Program-made: the position numbers and the translations under genes
NCBI RefSeq assembly: GCF_020966635.1
Contig: NZ_JAJKFQ010000005.1
Span: forward strand, 1,266,481-1,330,480
Direction: 5' to 3'
Length of the DNA stretch: 64,000 bases
Source of the DNA: Stieleria sp. JC731
Lineage (GTDB): Bacteria > Planctomycetota > Planctomycetia > Pirellulales > Pirellulaceae
Notes under the pieces: generated by a model
Told to the model about the DNA's origin: nothing
The model's database searches: none
What the model saw: the letters and a program-made list of their open reading frames with translations, nothing else
Shown here: in pieces, positions 15,001 through 30,000 of the stretch
Position numbering within the stretch: position 1 is the first letter of the stretch
How the letters are laid out: each line of letters opens with the position of its first letter

Positions 15001-18000
15001 TCCTCCACCGGCTGCGACTTCGTATTGGACTGCCGGGTAACAGCTGCACTGTTTTCCTACCAGAACGCCGGCCGCAGCCAGGATTTGCGGACCGTGGCAG
15101 ATCGCGGCGATCGGCTTTTGTGATGAATCGAATTGCTTGACAATTTCGATCACGCGAGCGTTCAACCGAAGGTATTCTGGAGCGCGACCACCCGGTAGGA
15201 CCAGGGCGTCATAGTCATCGACATTGACCGCGTCGAAGTCCGTCGAGATCGAAAACCGGTGCCCGGGCTTTTCGCTGTAAGTTTGGTGCCCTTCGAAATC
15301 GTGGATTGCCGTGGCGACGAAGTCACCCGCCTTTTTATCCGGACACACCGTGTCGACTTGATGGCCGAGGGTCTGCAGGGTCTGTCGAGGCACCATCGCT
15401 TCGTAGTCTTCTACAAAGTCGCCCACGATCATCAGGATCTTTTTTGTCATGACGTGATTCCGTTGGTCTTTCGGTGGATTTGTTTGCGGTGAATTTTAAG
15501 GATTAGGTCAGCCTCGACGTTAACGCTGACTTAGAGTGTCGCAGTTGAATGTAGCCACGGAGTTAATGTTGTGCGATACGCGACACTTTTGATCTTATCA
15601 CTGATTCTGTCCGCATCGTTGTCGGCAAAGTCACCGACGGGATGGAGCGCGGTCGTTCTGCCGGCAGGTGAGTACCGCGACGAAATCAAATCGATGCCAA
15701 TCGAAACGCGGCCCGGTCGATTGTTGCACGTCTATGGAAACACCGTTCGGTTGCTTCACTATTCTGATGCACCGATGCGTGCACGCCCGATGCGACAGAT
15801 CTTTCTGGGCACCAATAACTTGTTTGCCGAACTGACACGATAACAAGTCAGTTAGCACCTTTGTGCAACGATGCTTTGGAGTACGTGCCGAGTTGCACGC
15901 AGTTCCCCATCGCTTCATTCTGAATTTGAGACGCGGCGACTCGCTTGTTTCGGGGCATCGAAGCCCTGCGGATAACCAATGCGAGTACGTCTTTTAAGGA
16001 AGCTCTTCGCGTACGTCCCGCGAGAATGATCTCCGAGTGCCGATTCAGGCTGAGTCGGTTGGTTACAGTTTCCGAGCTTTTGCGCGACTGGCTTCGCGGT
16101 ATCGTCCGGGCGTCTGCTTGACTTCGCGTTTGAAGACGACGCTGAAATACTCGGCGTGTTTGAATCCAGTCAGTCGCGAGATCTTGACGAGGCTTAGCTC
16201 GGTATCGCGTAACAGTTGGCACGCCCGCTTGATTTGCACCCTGCGAATTTCGGCTTGGGGCGAACGCCCAAGGTATTGGCGAAAGCGTCGTTCTAGGCTG
16301 CTTCGCGCGATCGGGACTTCTTTCAGGATGTCCGAAACCGTCAGACCTTCGCAAGCACGGAAGCGAATCATTTGGATTGCCGCGGCGACGTCTTCGTCAT
16401 CGATCGCCAGTACATCTGTCGAGAGTCGCTCGGCAATTCCCAATGGCGGAATGCGAAGATGTAGCTCCGACGGCTGTTCACCACGCATCAACTGGTCGAG
16501 CATCAATGCGGCTTGATAGCCGATACGCTCAGCCGCCGGAATAATGCTCGAAAGCGGCGGATCGCAGAAGTCGCAGAGGACGTGGTCGTTGTCGACACCT
16601 AGAACGGCGATTTCGTCTGGAACGGAGACCTTGGCCGTTTGGCAGGCTTCGAGGATGTGCTGTCCGCGAAAGTCATTGCAGGCGAAGATACCGATCGGGC
16701 GCGGCAGCTTGCGAACCCATTCGACGATCTGTTCCTGCTGATCTTGCCAACCGTGCTTGCTGGCGTTTGCCCATTCGGACATGTGCAGATGAATGCTGTC
16801 TGATGAGGCAACCTTGCGTTCGGTCAGGCAGGCACGGAAGCCATCGAGTCGAAGCTGCGACCAGAGGTGGTCATCGAAGCCGGCGAACGCAAAGTGTTCC
16901 AAGCCTTTGTCGGCTAAGTGGGTCGCTGCCAATCGGCCGATCGCGTCGTGGTCGTTCATGACCGAAGGCAACGAAGTTTCGTTTTGAATGTCCCCGAGGT
17001 TGATCGTGGGGACTCCGGTATCCTGGATGAATTCCAGCATCGCCGGCGAAAGCTCGCGGGTGATAATCCCGTCGCCATCCCAGGAATTCAGCCATGCTGG
17101 GGGACCCGCCATCAATTCACGCAGGTCGAGCTGTACCGACCATGGCTGTTTTTCGATGCGATAGCGACTGATCCCTTCCAGCACACCCCGCCCGTAGGCC
17201 ATGGTGGTTTCGACAAGCAGCAAAACTTTCGGGCGCGACGAGCTGGTTGTGGTCGTGGCTGCCGGGGTCGGAATTTGCTGCGTTTCGGTCATATTTGGCG
17301 GGGAAGCGTCGAGAAACGCATCCTGTTTGCGAGGGCCGCGGACAGTGAAGCGGCAGAATATATCTCAGTGAAGATCCTTATTCAACAACGCCCGCCGCCA
17401 GGTGGTTCCGGACTTTACCCGAAATTCGGCGGCCAGTGCGCTGGAAATATATCTTAGTGTGCAATTTATTGCCGTAGCCGTTATGCCACGGGAATCTAAC
17501 CAAATTGCGAAAATGTTTTGTCAAATGTGCATGTCGGCGTGGCTGCGTCTGCCACGCAGTGGACCGTTAAGGTCGAACGGCTGCTTCGGTTTTGAGGTCC
17601 GCTTCTGGCAGCTGGTTTATGAAAGTGACTTTCTGTGTGTCACACGAAGGGGGCGATTTCGCTTGCTGTTGTGGATGGGCAACGCGACGTTGACTATTGC
17701 AGCGGCTGATGTTTCCACATCACGTAGCCCTCGAAGGTCAACCCGATACGGAGGCTGGGGGGATGCGTCAGAAGCCAACGCGGAAAAGCTTACGCGACCC
17801 GAGTTTGCGGCGATCGCGTTTTTCTGACCGGAAAACCTCTGGCGCTTTGAAGTAGACCTCCGCAGTCTTGGTCTGTATTTTGCGATCAAATGGCGAGAGT
17901 GTTTCTGTCGCGGTCGCAATCCCTGACCGGGCGGAGGCGTCGATTCGCTGGTCCACACAGTGTCATTATCCAGGCAACTCGCCTTTTCATTCGCACCTAG

Positions 18001-21000
18001 ATACATCGCGTCAAAACAGTATGCAAAGCAACCAGCGTAAGAGCGGCCAGGCGGAACCGCCGTTGCTGGAACGCCGAACATTCTTCGGCCTTTCATGGTC
18101 GTTGGTGATTCTATTCCTGTTCTTTTTCACAATGCCGTTCGCTTTCCGATCGGCACGGCTGAGCCTGAAGTCCAAAGAGAACGACGTCAAAGACTGGTTG
18201 CCGTCTGACTTTGTCGAGACATCGGAACTTGCTTGGTTCGCAAAGCACTTCGTTGGCGAAAGCTTTGTGATCGCAACGTGGCCAGGTTGTACCGAAGACG
18301 ATCAGCGACTGAAACTTTTGGCGTCAAAGCTACGCCGCGAATGCAGCCAGACCGATCCGGCAGAACACATCGACGATCCTGCATTAGCAGAAGATTACCG
18401 TCGTGCGAAAGAATTCGGCGTTCGTCTCGGTTTGTTGCCCGCATCGCGTGAGCTGAATAATTGGGGCGGCAAGAACGAGAAATGGTTGGTCACCTCACAT
18501 GGCAAGCACTACTACATCACACCCGATGGGCGTTTATTCCGTTGGGACGAAGCGTCCAATGGTCCAGCCGCACTTGGTCGAGAGCTGAAACGAGCTTTTG
18601 ATAAGTTTGAGCTATCCGGGACATTTGTCGCCGCATTTGGTGGGAAGGCCGATAAAGACCACGCGAATCCTTTTTACAACGACCCGACACTGGTTTGTGC
18701 CCCGATGTTTCGATCGGTCGAAACCGGTGTGTCATTGGTCAGTGAGCTGTCCAAAGAAGGTGGCCTTCTGTGGCCGGTTGACTTCACGGATCCGTCACGT
18801 CGTCCCGTCATTGCAAGACGACGTGCAATGGAACGCTTGACCGGTTCGCTGTTTGCTCCTGCTGTGCCTGAAGGGTTCACTTGGACGGCGGAAGAGTTCC
18901 GTGAAGTCGTTCCGGAAGACAGCAAGTCCCGTATCCCGGACAACTTTGACCTTGTCGTCGACAAGGCTTTGCAGGAGTTCGCGGACCTGCATCTTGAAGG
19001 TGACTTCGAGAAGATCACTGAAGCGGAAACCAACACTCAGACCGATGCTTGGTATGCCGTATTCGATGCTGCCGAAATCGATCCACCACCTCGGCAGACC
19101 TGTTTGCTGATCACGCTGACCGATGCGGCCCAAGACAACTTGGCATATGCGCTTGGTCGCGGAGTGATGGGAGGTCCACGTGGTCGGTTGCTTCAGCTTG
19201 CGGAAGATTCCGGCGTCAAAGCGGCTTCGCCACCGTCGGTCGCGCCTCCACCATTTGATCGCAAAGAAGTGGAGTCCGAAGCGGGGCTTCCTCCGCTGCG
19301 TTTGGGCGGTCCGCCAGTTGACAACATCGCGATTGATGAAGAAGGGACTATTACCTTGGTTAGGTTGGTTGGATACAGCGTTCTGTTGGGCGTGATCCTT
19401 TCCTACCTATGTTTCACCAGTGTCAAAATCACCATGATGGTTTTCGTCGTCGGTGGTTCTGCGGCGATGCTGAGCATGGCGTTCGTCGGCTGGACCGGCG
19501 GTCGAGTCGATGCGGTATTGATGAGCATGCCATCGTTGGTTTACGTGCTGGGTCTATCCGGTGCGATTCACGTTGTGAACTATTACCGTGACGAGGTCCG
19601 CAGTGGTGGACGCAGTGGGGCTGCTGGGCGGGCTATCAAGCACGCCGCGTTTCCATGTGCACTTGCCGCGTTAACGACAGCGATCGGTCTGGGGTCTCTT
19701 TACACCAGTAATCTCGCACCGATTAGTAACTTCGGGTTCTACGCGGCGATTGGTGTGATCGCGACGTTGGCGATCTTGTTTACTTACCTGCCTGCGGCGC
19801 TACAGACCTTTGTCACCGAGTCCAAGGCGAAACCTGCGGCCAAGAAAACAGAAAGTGGCGAGTCATGGTTGTCAGACCAGTGGGCAGCAGCGGGCGCATG
19901 GATCTGCAAGCGACATTGGTGGGTAACGGCGGCGTGCCTGTTGGTCTTGGTTGGCGCATCGCTGGGGCTTTCGAAGATCAAGACATCGGTGCAACTGCTA
20001 AAACTGTTTGACGAAGACGCACGAATCATTCGTGATTACGCTTGGTTGGAAAAGAATTTTGGCAAGTTGGTTCCGATGGAACTGGTGCTGAGGGTGCCAC
20101 CATCGCATCAAGTCGCAACTGCATCGACAACCGAAGGTAATTCTGAAAGCGATGAAGAGTCGTCATCAGCTTCGGCGATCCCACTAAACATTTTGGAGCG
20201 AGTCGAAGCGGTTGCTCGGATCAACTACGTCGTTCATCAAACCTTGGGCGAGCCAGGTTTGGGGGTTGTCGGTTCCGCTACTGCGGTCAACACGTTCTTG
20301 AAGCCGCTTCCGGATGTCACCAATGGTTGGAATCCGGTGCGCTCGCAATACGTCAACGAGTTGACAGCGGGTCGAGAAGAGTTGCTTTCCAACGACTATG
20401 TTCGGTTGGAGCAGTATGGCCCCATGAAAGACAGTGAGCTGTGGCGAATCAGCTTGCGAGTCAGTGCGTTATCGGACGTCGACTATGGTCAGTTCATCAG
20501 CACCTTGCGTACTTCGGTGGAGCCGGTATTGCGAGCGTATGACACTCGCGATGCGATCTTAGCGGAGTTGGAATCGGCTGAACTGAAAGGAAAGAAGAAA
20601 CCGGTCGTCGTGATGATGGGGGCTTCAAAGCCAAAGCCGCTTCGTGAGACCAAGCTGATCGATAAGCAAAAGATTGACGGTGATTCCGAAGCCAGTCAGA
20701 TCCTGACTCACGAGATCTATCTTGCGGTGCTTGAAGAGTTGCTTCGTGGCGAGCGAATCCCTGAACCTCGATGGTTAGATCCCAATTCAGCAGAGAAGCC
20801 CATCGAAATCGGTGGAGAGCTTTGGAATAAAGTTGTCGGGATTTCTGACGTGATGGTTTGGGTCGGTGATGATCCAGCGCCCGCTGATAGCCTGGCCGAA
20901 GCAAAGGCAGTTGTCGATGGCGAGGGGATTTTCACGAAGTCGATCGTGCATAGCTTGGTCGGCGAACGTATTCCTTCGACCGAAGGTGCCGGAGCACTCG

Positions 21001-24000
21001 AGGTGATTTATACCGGTGTGGTTCCGGTGGTTTACAAGGCACAGCGAACACTGCTAGGTAGCTTGGTCGAATCAATCGCGATGGCATTCGTCTTGATTGC
21101 GTTTGTGATGGTCGTCCTGCTTAACCCCGCTAGCACTCCGTTGCGGTTCATCATGCCAGGTAACTTTGTTACCGGAACGATGTCGGGTGTCATTTCGATG
21201 ATCCCCAATATGTTCCCGGTGCTGTTGATCTTCGGATTGATGGGACACTTCGGGCGTCTGGTTGATATCGGCACCATGATGACCGCTTCGGTCGCGATGG
21301 GGGTCGCAGTTGACGACACGATTCACTTTCTAAGTTGGTTCCGTACCTTCTTAGACAAGGGCTACGATCGCTTGAAAGCGGTGGAAATGACGTATCGGCG
21401 TGTCGGACCTGCAATGACTCAGACCACAATTGTCGGCGGGTTGGGCTTGTTCGTGTTCGCGCTTTCGACATTCACGCCGACTCAACGATTCGGCACCCTG
21501 ATGTTAGTCCTGTTGGCAGCAGCGTTGATTGGTGACTTGGTGTTGCTGCCGGCGCTCCTGGCGGGGCCGTTGGGGCGGTTCTTTAAGCCACGCGTTGGAG
21601 CCCCGCTGGTCGATGAAGACGAGCATCCGGTCCCTACCAGCGACGATGAACCACCGCGCACCGAGGCGGACGCGATCGACAAAGATTCGTTGCCGCATTT
21701 GAAGATCCACTCGCCCTCCATGCGTGCTGACAAGCCCCATCGAGTCAAAGGGCGATAGGCGTTTAGCTTTGGCAGACGTGCGGTGTCCGCCGGTCTGTTG
21801 ACACTGTGGATGAAACTGTCTGCTGACTCTGTGTATCAAGCTGGCAGCTTGGCTGTCTCCCCCTGCATCCGGCGGGGGAAGGGCCTCCCGTCCTTCGCAT
21901 TGCTGTCATCTCGTTCTATAACTTGGACGCAGAAGATTGCCGCAAGCGATCGAATTCGCTCGCATTGCCAGTACGACTACGGGAGATACTGCCGTGAACT
22001 TGGTCCATCGAATCGAGCATCCGCTGATTGAGCATCATTTATGCACCATTCGCGACAAGGAGACTCGGCCGAGCGAGTTTCGTGCGGCGATTCAGCGGCT
22101 GTCGATGATTCTGGGTGTCTACGCGACGGAAGATCTGGCCACAAAGCCACGACTGATCTCCACCCCGATTTGCGACGCAACTTGCGAAGCGTTGTCGGTT
22201 CACGTCGGCATCGTGCCGATCTTACGAGCCGGGTTGGGGATGGTTGACCCGATCCTGGAACTGCTGCCCGAGGCTGCGGTTTGGCATTTGGGGCTTTATC
22301 GAAATGAAGAGACAGCTGAGCCGGTCGGTTACTACGACAAGCTTCCGCACGAGAACGCGCCGAATGTGGCATTGGTCGTTGATCCGATGTTGGCGACCGG
22401 TGGAAGTATCGATTTGGTCATCCGCCGGCTTCGGCAGTGGGGCGTGAGCGAAATTCGTGTTCTGTCAATCATCGCGTCGCAGCCCGGAATTGACCGTGTT
22501 CAAAGAGATTTTCCGGATGTGCGAGTCTATGTGGCGGCGATCGATCCTGAATTAAACGATCAGTCGTACATTGTTCCGGGGCTAGGGGACGCCGGGGATC
22601 GAATCTTCGATACACCACAGCACGGATAACCACGATGGAACGATTCATTTGTGTGTTGGGCATCGCGGCCTTTATCGGGCTCGCTTGGTTGGTCAGCAGC
22701 GATCGGAAGCGTTTTCCTTTTCGTGTTGTCTTCGGAGGGCTGCTGTTGCAGTTGGCCTTGGCGGTCTTGGTGTTGCGGACCAGGCGCGGGCAAGAATTTT
22801 TCACTTGGATTGGCGACGCATTCACGTTGGTGATGGGCAGCGTCAACGCGGGAAGTGGATTTCTGTTTTCATCGCATTTAAGCGAATCGTTCAGCGAATC
22901 AATTGTCGCCACGTTCGCGTTCGGTGTGCTTCCCACGGTGATCTTTTTCTCGTCTTTGATGAGCATTCTGTACTACATCGGCGTGATGCAGTGGGTGGTC
23001 TACGCGCTCGCTTGGGTGATGCAGTTCACATTGAAAACCAGTGGCCCAGAAACGCTTGCTGCCGCGGCGAACGTTTTTGTTGGACATACCGAGGCGCCTT
23101 TGGTTGTGCGGCCGTACCTGGCCAAGATGACTCGCAGCGAGCTGAACGCGATGATGACCGGTGGCTTTGCGACGGTGACCGGGGGGCTGTTGGGGGCGTA
23201 CGCGGGCATGGGGATTGATGTTGCGCACCTTTTGACCGCGTCGGTCATCAGTGCGCCGGCAGCGCTTCTGATCGCGAAAGTCATGCAGCCCGAAAGCCCC
23301 GATGCGGTCGTTTCGACTGAGCTTGCCTTTAAGCCAAAGAAGGAATCGAAGTCTGAATCGAAGGATCCCGCCGAGGCAAAGCAGGAGGACGATTTAGATC
23401 AGGGGCCGGTCAATGTCGTCGCTGCTGCAGTGGACGGGGCAAGTGACGGGCTGAAGCTAGCGCTGAATGTCGGCGCGATGCTGATCGCGTTTTTGGCGAT
23501 CTTGAATCTAGTCGACGTGTTGCTCGGTCAACTGTGTTATCAGTTTGCCTGGTTAAGCGATGGGGGGGGGGCTGTCCTTTCGCTGGGAATCATCTTGGGA
23601 TATGCGTGTTGGCCGATCGCATGGCTGTTGGGAATTCCAGCGGCAGAATGCATGGAAGCGGGGCGATTGATTGGGCTCAAGACCGTTGCCAACGAGTTTA
23701 TTGCCTACCAATCGCTCGGGCAGATGATGGAGGCATCGCAACCGGTGATCTCTGAGCGCACTGCAATCATCCTGACATATGCCTTAGCAGGATTCAGCAA
23801 CTTTGGCGCGATCGGGATTCAAGTGGGGGGCATCGGCGGTCTGGAGCCATCTCGACGGAAAGACCTCGCGCGGCTCGGATTGCGTGCAATGTTTGGCGGG
23901 TTATTGGCCTGTTGCATGACTGGCGCGATCGCCGGATTGCTGCTCTAACGTGGCAAGAATTGAACAATCCGAGTACACTGTAAGCTCGAAAATCTCCGGA

Positions 24001-27000
24001 AATTCCGGGGTTAGCCTTCGAAACATTGCTTACTGAAAATGGACCCATTCTCATTGGAAAACCACACGGTTTAGGTGAGAATACTCCTGTCAGTATTGAA
24101 TGCTGATCCCCGCCTTTTGCGCCGCATCGTTTTTCCGGAACATCCAACCTCCAGTGCGGCCACAGCTCGACAAAAATCTACACCGAAATGATTTATCGGT
24201 TTATGCCTAAACTATTGGTCATTGTCGCCGCATTGACTGGAACATGTTCCATCTTGCACGCGGCCGAGCCCACCATTGATTTCCAAAAGCAGGTCCAGCC
24301 AATCTTGGCCAAGAAATGTTTTTCTTGCCACGGGCCTGATGAAGCTGAAAGCAGTCTGAGTTTCGCAAGTCGTGACGAGGCATTCGCGGAAACTGATTCG
24401 GGCGAACACGCGATCGTGCCTGGTGACGTTGAAGCAAGCGTCATGATCGCGCGGATGCGTTCGGAAGACGAATGGGAACGCATGCCTCCTGAAGGCGATC
24501 CGGTTAGTGACGAAGACATCGCGTTGCTGGAAACTTGGATCAAAGAAGGTGCGACATGGCAAAAGCACTGGGCGTTCGAGCCCGTCAGTCAGCCTGAGAT
24601 TCCTGAAGTTGACAATGCGGCTTGGCAAGAAAACCCAATCGACGCATTCATCTACGACTCTGTTGCCGAAGCCGGCCTCAAGCCGAACGGCGCCGCCGAA
24701 AAGCAAGAGCTGATCAAGCGTCTCAGTTACGACCTGACTGGCTTGCCTCCATCGAAAGCTCAGGTCGACGCATTCGTTGCTGACCAATCGCCAGACGCGT
24801 TCAAGAACTTGACCGAGCAGCTTCTTGCCTCACCTCACTACGGTGAACGCTGGGGACGTCACTGGTTGGACTTGGTCCGTTTTGCCGAAACAAACTCGTT
24901 CGAACGAGATGGTCCCAAGGCAAACGCTTGGAAGTATCGTGACTACGTGATTCGCTCTTTCAACGAAGACAAGCCTTACGACCAGTTCATCCGCGAGCAA
25001 CTCGCTGGTGATGAACTGGACAAGGTGACGCCGGAAACGATGACCGCGACCGGTTACTATCGACTGGGCATCTATGACGATGAGCCGGCTGATCCGTTGC
25101 AGGCTCGCTTCGATGCATTGGACGACATCATCCTGACAACCGGGCAGGTCTTCCTAGGATTGACCATGAACTGTGCCCGTTGCCACGATCACAAAATCGA
25201 TCCGATTCCGCAGACCGATTACTACGGGATGCTCTCGTTCTTCGAAGACCTCACGCCATACGCCGAGCGTGGCGACTTGTCGATTTACAGTCAGGTCGAT
25301 GTCAGCTCGCAAGAACTGAAAGATCAGTACGCGGCTAACGACAAAACACGTCGTGAGCTGGAAAAGCAGATTTACGATCTGGAGCAGACTGGAATCGTCA
25401 AAATGTCGGCGCCAGATCAGCGTGCGACGGAAGGTTCGCGTCGAGATCGCAATCGCGTCCTTCGTGCCAAACTTCGTCAGCACCTCAGCGATGAAGCCTG
25501 GAAACAATACGAAGATTTGAAGCAGCAGCTTCGCAAGAACAACGAAGAGCTAAAAAGCTTGCCCCAACGCGAAACCGTGATGGGTTTGGCGAAGTACCGG
25601 AAGGTCGAAGAGCCTACCTTCGTCTTGTTCCGTGGAAACCCACATTCGCCGAGTGATGAAGTCGAGCCGCAATTTCCATCGTTGTTCGAATCCGAATTGC
25701 CAACCGTTCCTGAACTGGAACCGAGTACACAACGCTCTGCAGGCCGACGACGTATCCTGGCAGACTGGATCGCTAGCGAAGACAACATGTTGACCGCCCG
25801 CGTGATGGTGAACCGAATCTGGCAGTACCACTTCGGTCGGGGAATCGTTCGCAGCACGAATAACTTCGGGCAGTTGGGAACGCCACCGAGTCACCCGAAA
25901 CTGTTGGACTATCTTGCCAATCGATTTGTCGAAAGCGGCTGGAGCGTCAAAGACATGCACCGTCTGATTTTGTCCAGCAAGGCTTATCAGATGTCGTCTG
26001 AAGGCAATAAGGAAGCTCTTGGTATCGATCCCGACAACGAACTGTTCTGGCGATTCGATCCGCGCCGGTTGAGCGCCGAAGAGATTCGTGATTCGATCCT
26101 CGCCGCGACCGGCGAATTGAATTTGAAATCATACGGACCGAGTATCTATCCCGAACTTTCGCCGGAAGTGATGGCGGGCCAATCAAAGCCTGGTGACGGT
26201 TGGGGAAAATCCAGCATCCAGGACCAGAATCGACGAAGCGTTTACATCTACGTCAAGCGATCGCTGCTGACGCCGATGTTGTCGGCCTTCGATTTTCCCG
26301 ATCCTGACCTTACATGTGAAGCTCGGTTCATGACGCTTCAGCCTGCACAAGCCTTGTCATTGCTAAACGGTGACTTTGCCGGTCAACAGGCTCAAAAACT
26401 GGCCGAATCGATTGATGCATCTTCCAAGAGCAAAGCCGATGTGGTCAAAGCCGTCATCCCACGTGTCCTATTGCGTGACGCCAATGAGAAAGACGTTGCC
26501 GACGGGGTGAAGCTGATGGAAAGCTTGTCGGACAAGCACGGGTTGAGCGATGACGAAGCAAAACGCTTGTATTGCTTGAGCGTTTTGAACTGGAACGAAT
26601 TTCTGTTCGTGGACTGAATTAGGAGTAACGACGATGACGAAACGAAACTTTTGCGGTCGCACACGACGGGAATTCCTGTGGCAATCCGGTGCCGGATTTG
26701 GCGCTGCCGCTTTGACCTCGATGCTCTCACAGGACGGATTTCTGTCTGCATCTGAAAGCATCAATCCATTGGCTGCCAAACCGCCACACTTCGCGCCGAA
26801 AGCGAAGAGCGTGATCTTCTTGTTCATGTACGGTGGGCCAAGCCATATCGATACTTTCGATCACAAGCCGAAGATGAAAGGCATGGACGGCAAGACCGTC
26901 GACGTGCAGACCTTCGGACGTGGCGGAAAAAAGAGCGGCGGACGAATTGTCGAGCCACGTTGGGACTTCGCGAAATACGGCGAGTGTGGCAAAGAGGTTA

Positions 27001-30000
27001 GTACTCTTTTCCCAAACGTGGCTAAGCATGTCGATGACATCGCGTTCTTGCATTCGATGACGGCTGATTCGCCAATCCACGGCTCAGCCATGTTGATGAT
27101 GAATAGCGGAAAGATCCTTTCCGGCAGTCCTGCCATGGGATCGTGGGTGAATTACGGACTGGGCTCGGTTAATGAAAACTTGCCCGGCTATGTCGTCATG
27201 CTCGATCCAAAAGCGGGACCGATCAGCGGTGCGAAAAACTGGAGCAGCGGCTACATGCCTGCGACCTACGCAGGGACAGTGTTCCGCAGCAAGGGCGCAC
27301 CGATTTTGAACCTCAATCGTCCCGAAGGAATGAGCGAAGCGGTTCAACGTGAGATGATCGATTCGATCCAAGCAGCCAATGAGCGTCATTTGGTTGGCCG
27401 TCAAGATAACGACGACTTGGCATCACGGATCAGCAGCTACGAACTCGCCTACAAAATGCAATCGGCTGCTCCCGAAGCAGTCGACCTGTCAGACGAAGAC
27501 GAACGTACCTTGTCGATGTACGGCGTCGATCGCGAAGAGACCAATGACTTCGGAACACGATGCTTGATCGCACGTCGTCTGGTTGATCGTGGTGTCCGCT
27601 TCGTTCAGCTATACAGCGGCGGCGCCCACAATGACGACAACTGGGATGCTCACGGCGACTTGGAACTCAATCACAATCGTCACGCCGGTCGTACTGACCT
27701 GCCAATCGCAGGCTTGTTGGCTGACCTGAAACAGCGTGGAATGTTGGACGAAACCTTGGTGATCTGGGGCGGCGAATTCGGCCGGCAACCGACCGCGGAA
27801 TACGCCGAAGGTTCCGGTCGCGATCACAATTCGTTTGGCTTCACCATGTGGATGGCTGGTGGCGGAATTAAGGGCGGCGTGTCCTATGGAACGACCGACG
27901 AACTTGGCGCCGCTGCAGTCGAAAACCCACTCGAGGTCAAAAACCTACACGCGACGACATTACATTTGATGGGGCTCGAGCCCAATCAGCTGTCGTACTT
28001 CTACGGCGGATTGGATCAGAAGCTGGTTGGTGTCGAGCATGTTGACCCGATCTACGATATCATCGCGTAGCTGATCGTTAATCTATCGAGCCCAATGAAG
28101 ATTGGGTTCATCAGGCCCGGTCAGAGTGATCGGGCTTTTTTTATGTCTCTGGGATTCGTTTGCTCCCTCCTCACGATCTCACTTTTCCCCTTACCGGCGA
28201 CACTATGCGGATTCTCTTTAGCTCGATCGCGACATTGATACTGGCTTTCGTATCGATGCCCGCAGTCCAAGCGGCAAAACCAAACATCTTGATCGTCCTT
28301 GCTGACGATTGCACTCACAATGACCTTCCGATGTACGGCGGTGTCAATGCGAAGACACCGAACCTCGATCGATTGGCGAAGGAAAGCCTTGTTTTCGATC
28401 AGGCTTACTTAGCCGAAGCGATCTGCCAACCGTGTCGAGCTGAACTGTACTCGGGGCTTTACCCGATGAGCAACGGTTGTGCTTGGAATCACTCCGCCAG
28501 CCGTCCTGACATCGAAAGCATGCCTCAATATCTTGGGGCCGAGGGATATCGTGTCGGAATCGCTGGTAAAGTTCACGTGTCACCGCGTCAGTCATTCCCG
28601 TTCGAAAACGTCGAGGGATTCGATGACAATTGCGTTCGTGACCCAACCAAACCCCATCAAGTCAAATCCATTCGTGAATTCATGACTCGTGATGGCGGGC
28701 CATTCTGTTTGGTCGTCGCTTTGGTTGAGCCACACGTGCCTTGGGTCATGGGAGATGCCAGTGCATATCCGCCGCGATCGATCAAACTTCCACCGAATAT
28801 CGCCGACACGCCGGAAACAAGGCGCGCTTTCGGTCGTTACCTGGCCGAGGTGACCTACATGGATTCACAAGTTGGCCAGATTTTGGAAACACTGGAAACC
28901 AGCGGTCATGCTGAAGACACGTTGGTGCTGTTCTCTTCCGAGCAGGGCTCGCAGTTTCCTGGTAACAAGTGGACGAACTACAACACTGGCGTTCATACCG
29001 CATTGGTTGCCCGCATGCCGGGAGTCGTTCCCGAGGGCAAACGCACCGATGCCCTGGTTCAGTACGCGGACGTTTTGCCAACGTTGATGGACATGGCTGG
29101 GCTGTCGTACGACGCGGATGCGTTCGACGGACAAAGTTTTGCGTCGGTGCTTCGCGGTGAATCCGACAAGCATCGCGAATTTGTCTACGGGATTCACAAC
29201 AATGTTCCCGAGGGACCTTCGTATCCGATCCGTTCGATTGGCGATGGAAAGTACCACTACATCCGGAACCTGACCAACGAAAACCTCTACATCGAAAAAC
29301 ACTTGATGGGGGTCAAGGGTGACGGCAAGCTGAACAACATGTACTGGCAGACTTGGGTATTCAATTCGTTTGACAACCCAGAGGCGTACCAACTGATCCA
29401 ACGCTACATGCGTCGTCCGGCTGAAGAAATGTACGACTTGGAAAGCGACCCATTCGAATTGAACAACTTGGCGGGTAGCCAGAGTGTTGCCGACGCTCAA
29501 AAGCGGCTTTCTGGTGAGCTGGACCGTTGGATGAAATCGCAAGGCGACCCGGGGCCTGAACAAGACACCGTGGAATCACTGCGGGCGGCCCGAAAGGGCG
29601 AGCATCGGTTCAAGCCAGCAAGCCGCTAGCGAACGGGGTAAAATGGCGGGTGCTTCTTCCCACCTTGCACCTGCCTTTTAGACCCCACCATGCAAATTCG
29701 CACGCTGTTGCTGTTGTTTTCTCTCGCCGGAATCTCTTGTTTTGCCGGTGAGAATTGGCCGGAATATCGTGGGCCACGCGGCAATGGCATCGCTCAGTCT
29801 GGGACGCTTCCCGATCGGATCGACCAATCGGTGGTTCGATGGCAAACGCCGATCCATGGGAAAGGATGGTCGTCACCGGTCGTTTGGGACGATCAGATCT
29901 GGTTGACGACAGCGACCGAAGACGGAAAGCAAATGTCGGTCATCTGTGTCGAACGGGCGAGCGGAAAGATTGTCCATGACAAAGTATTGTTGCAAAACGA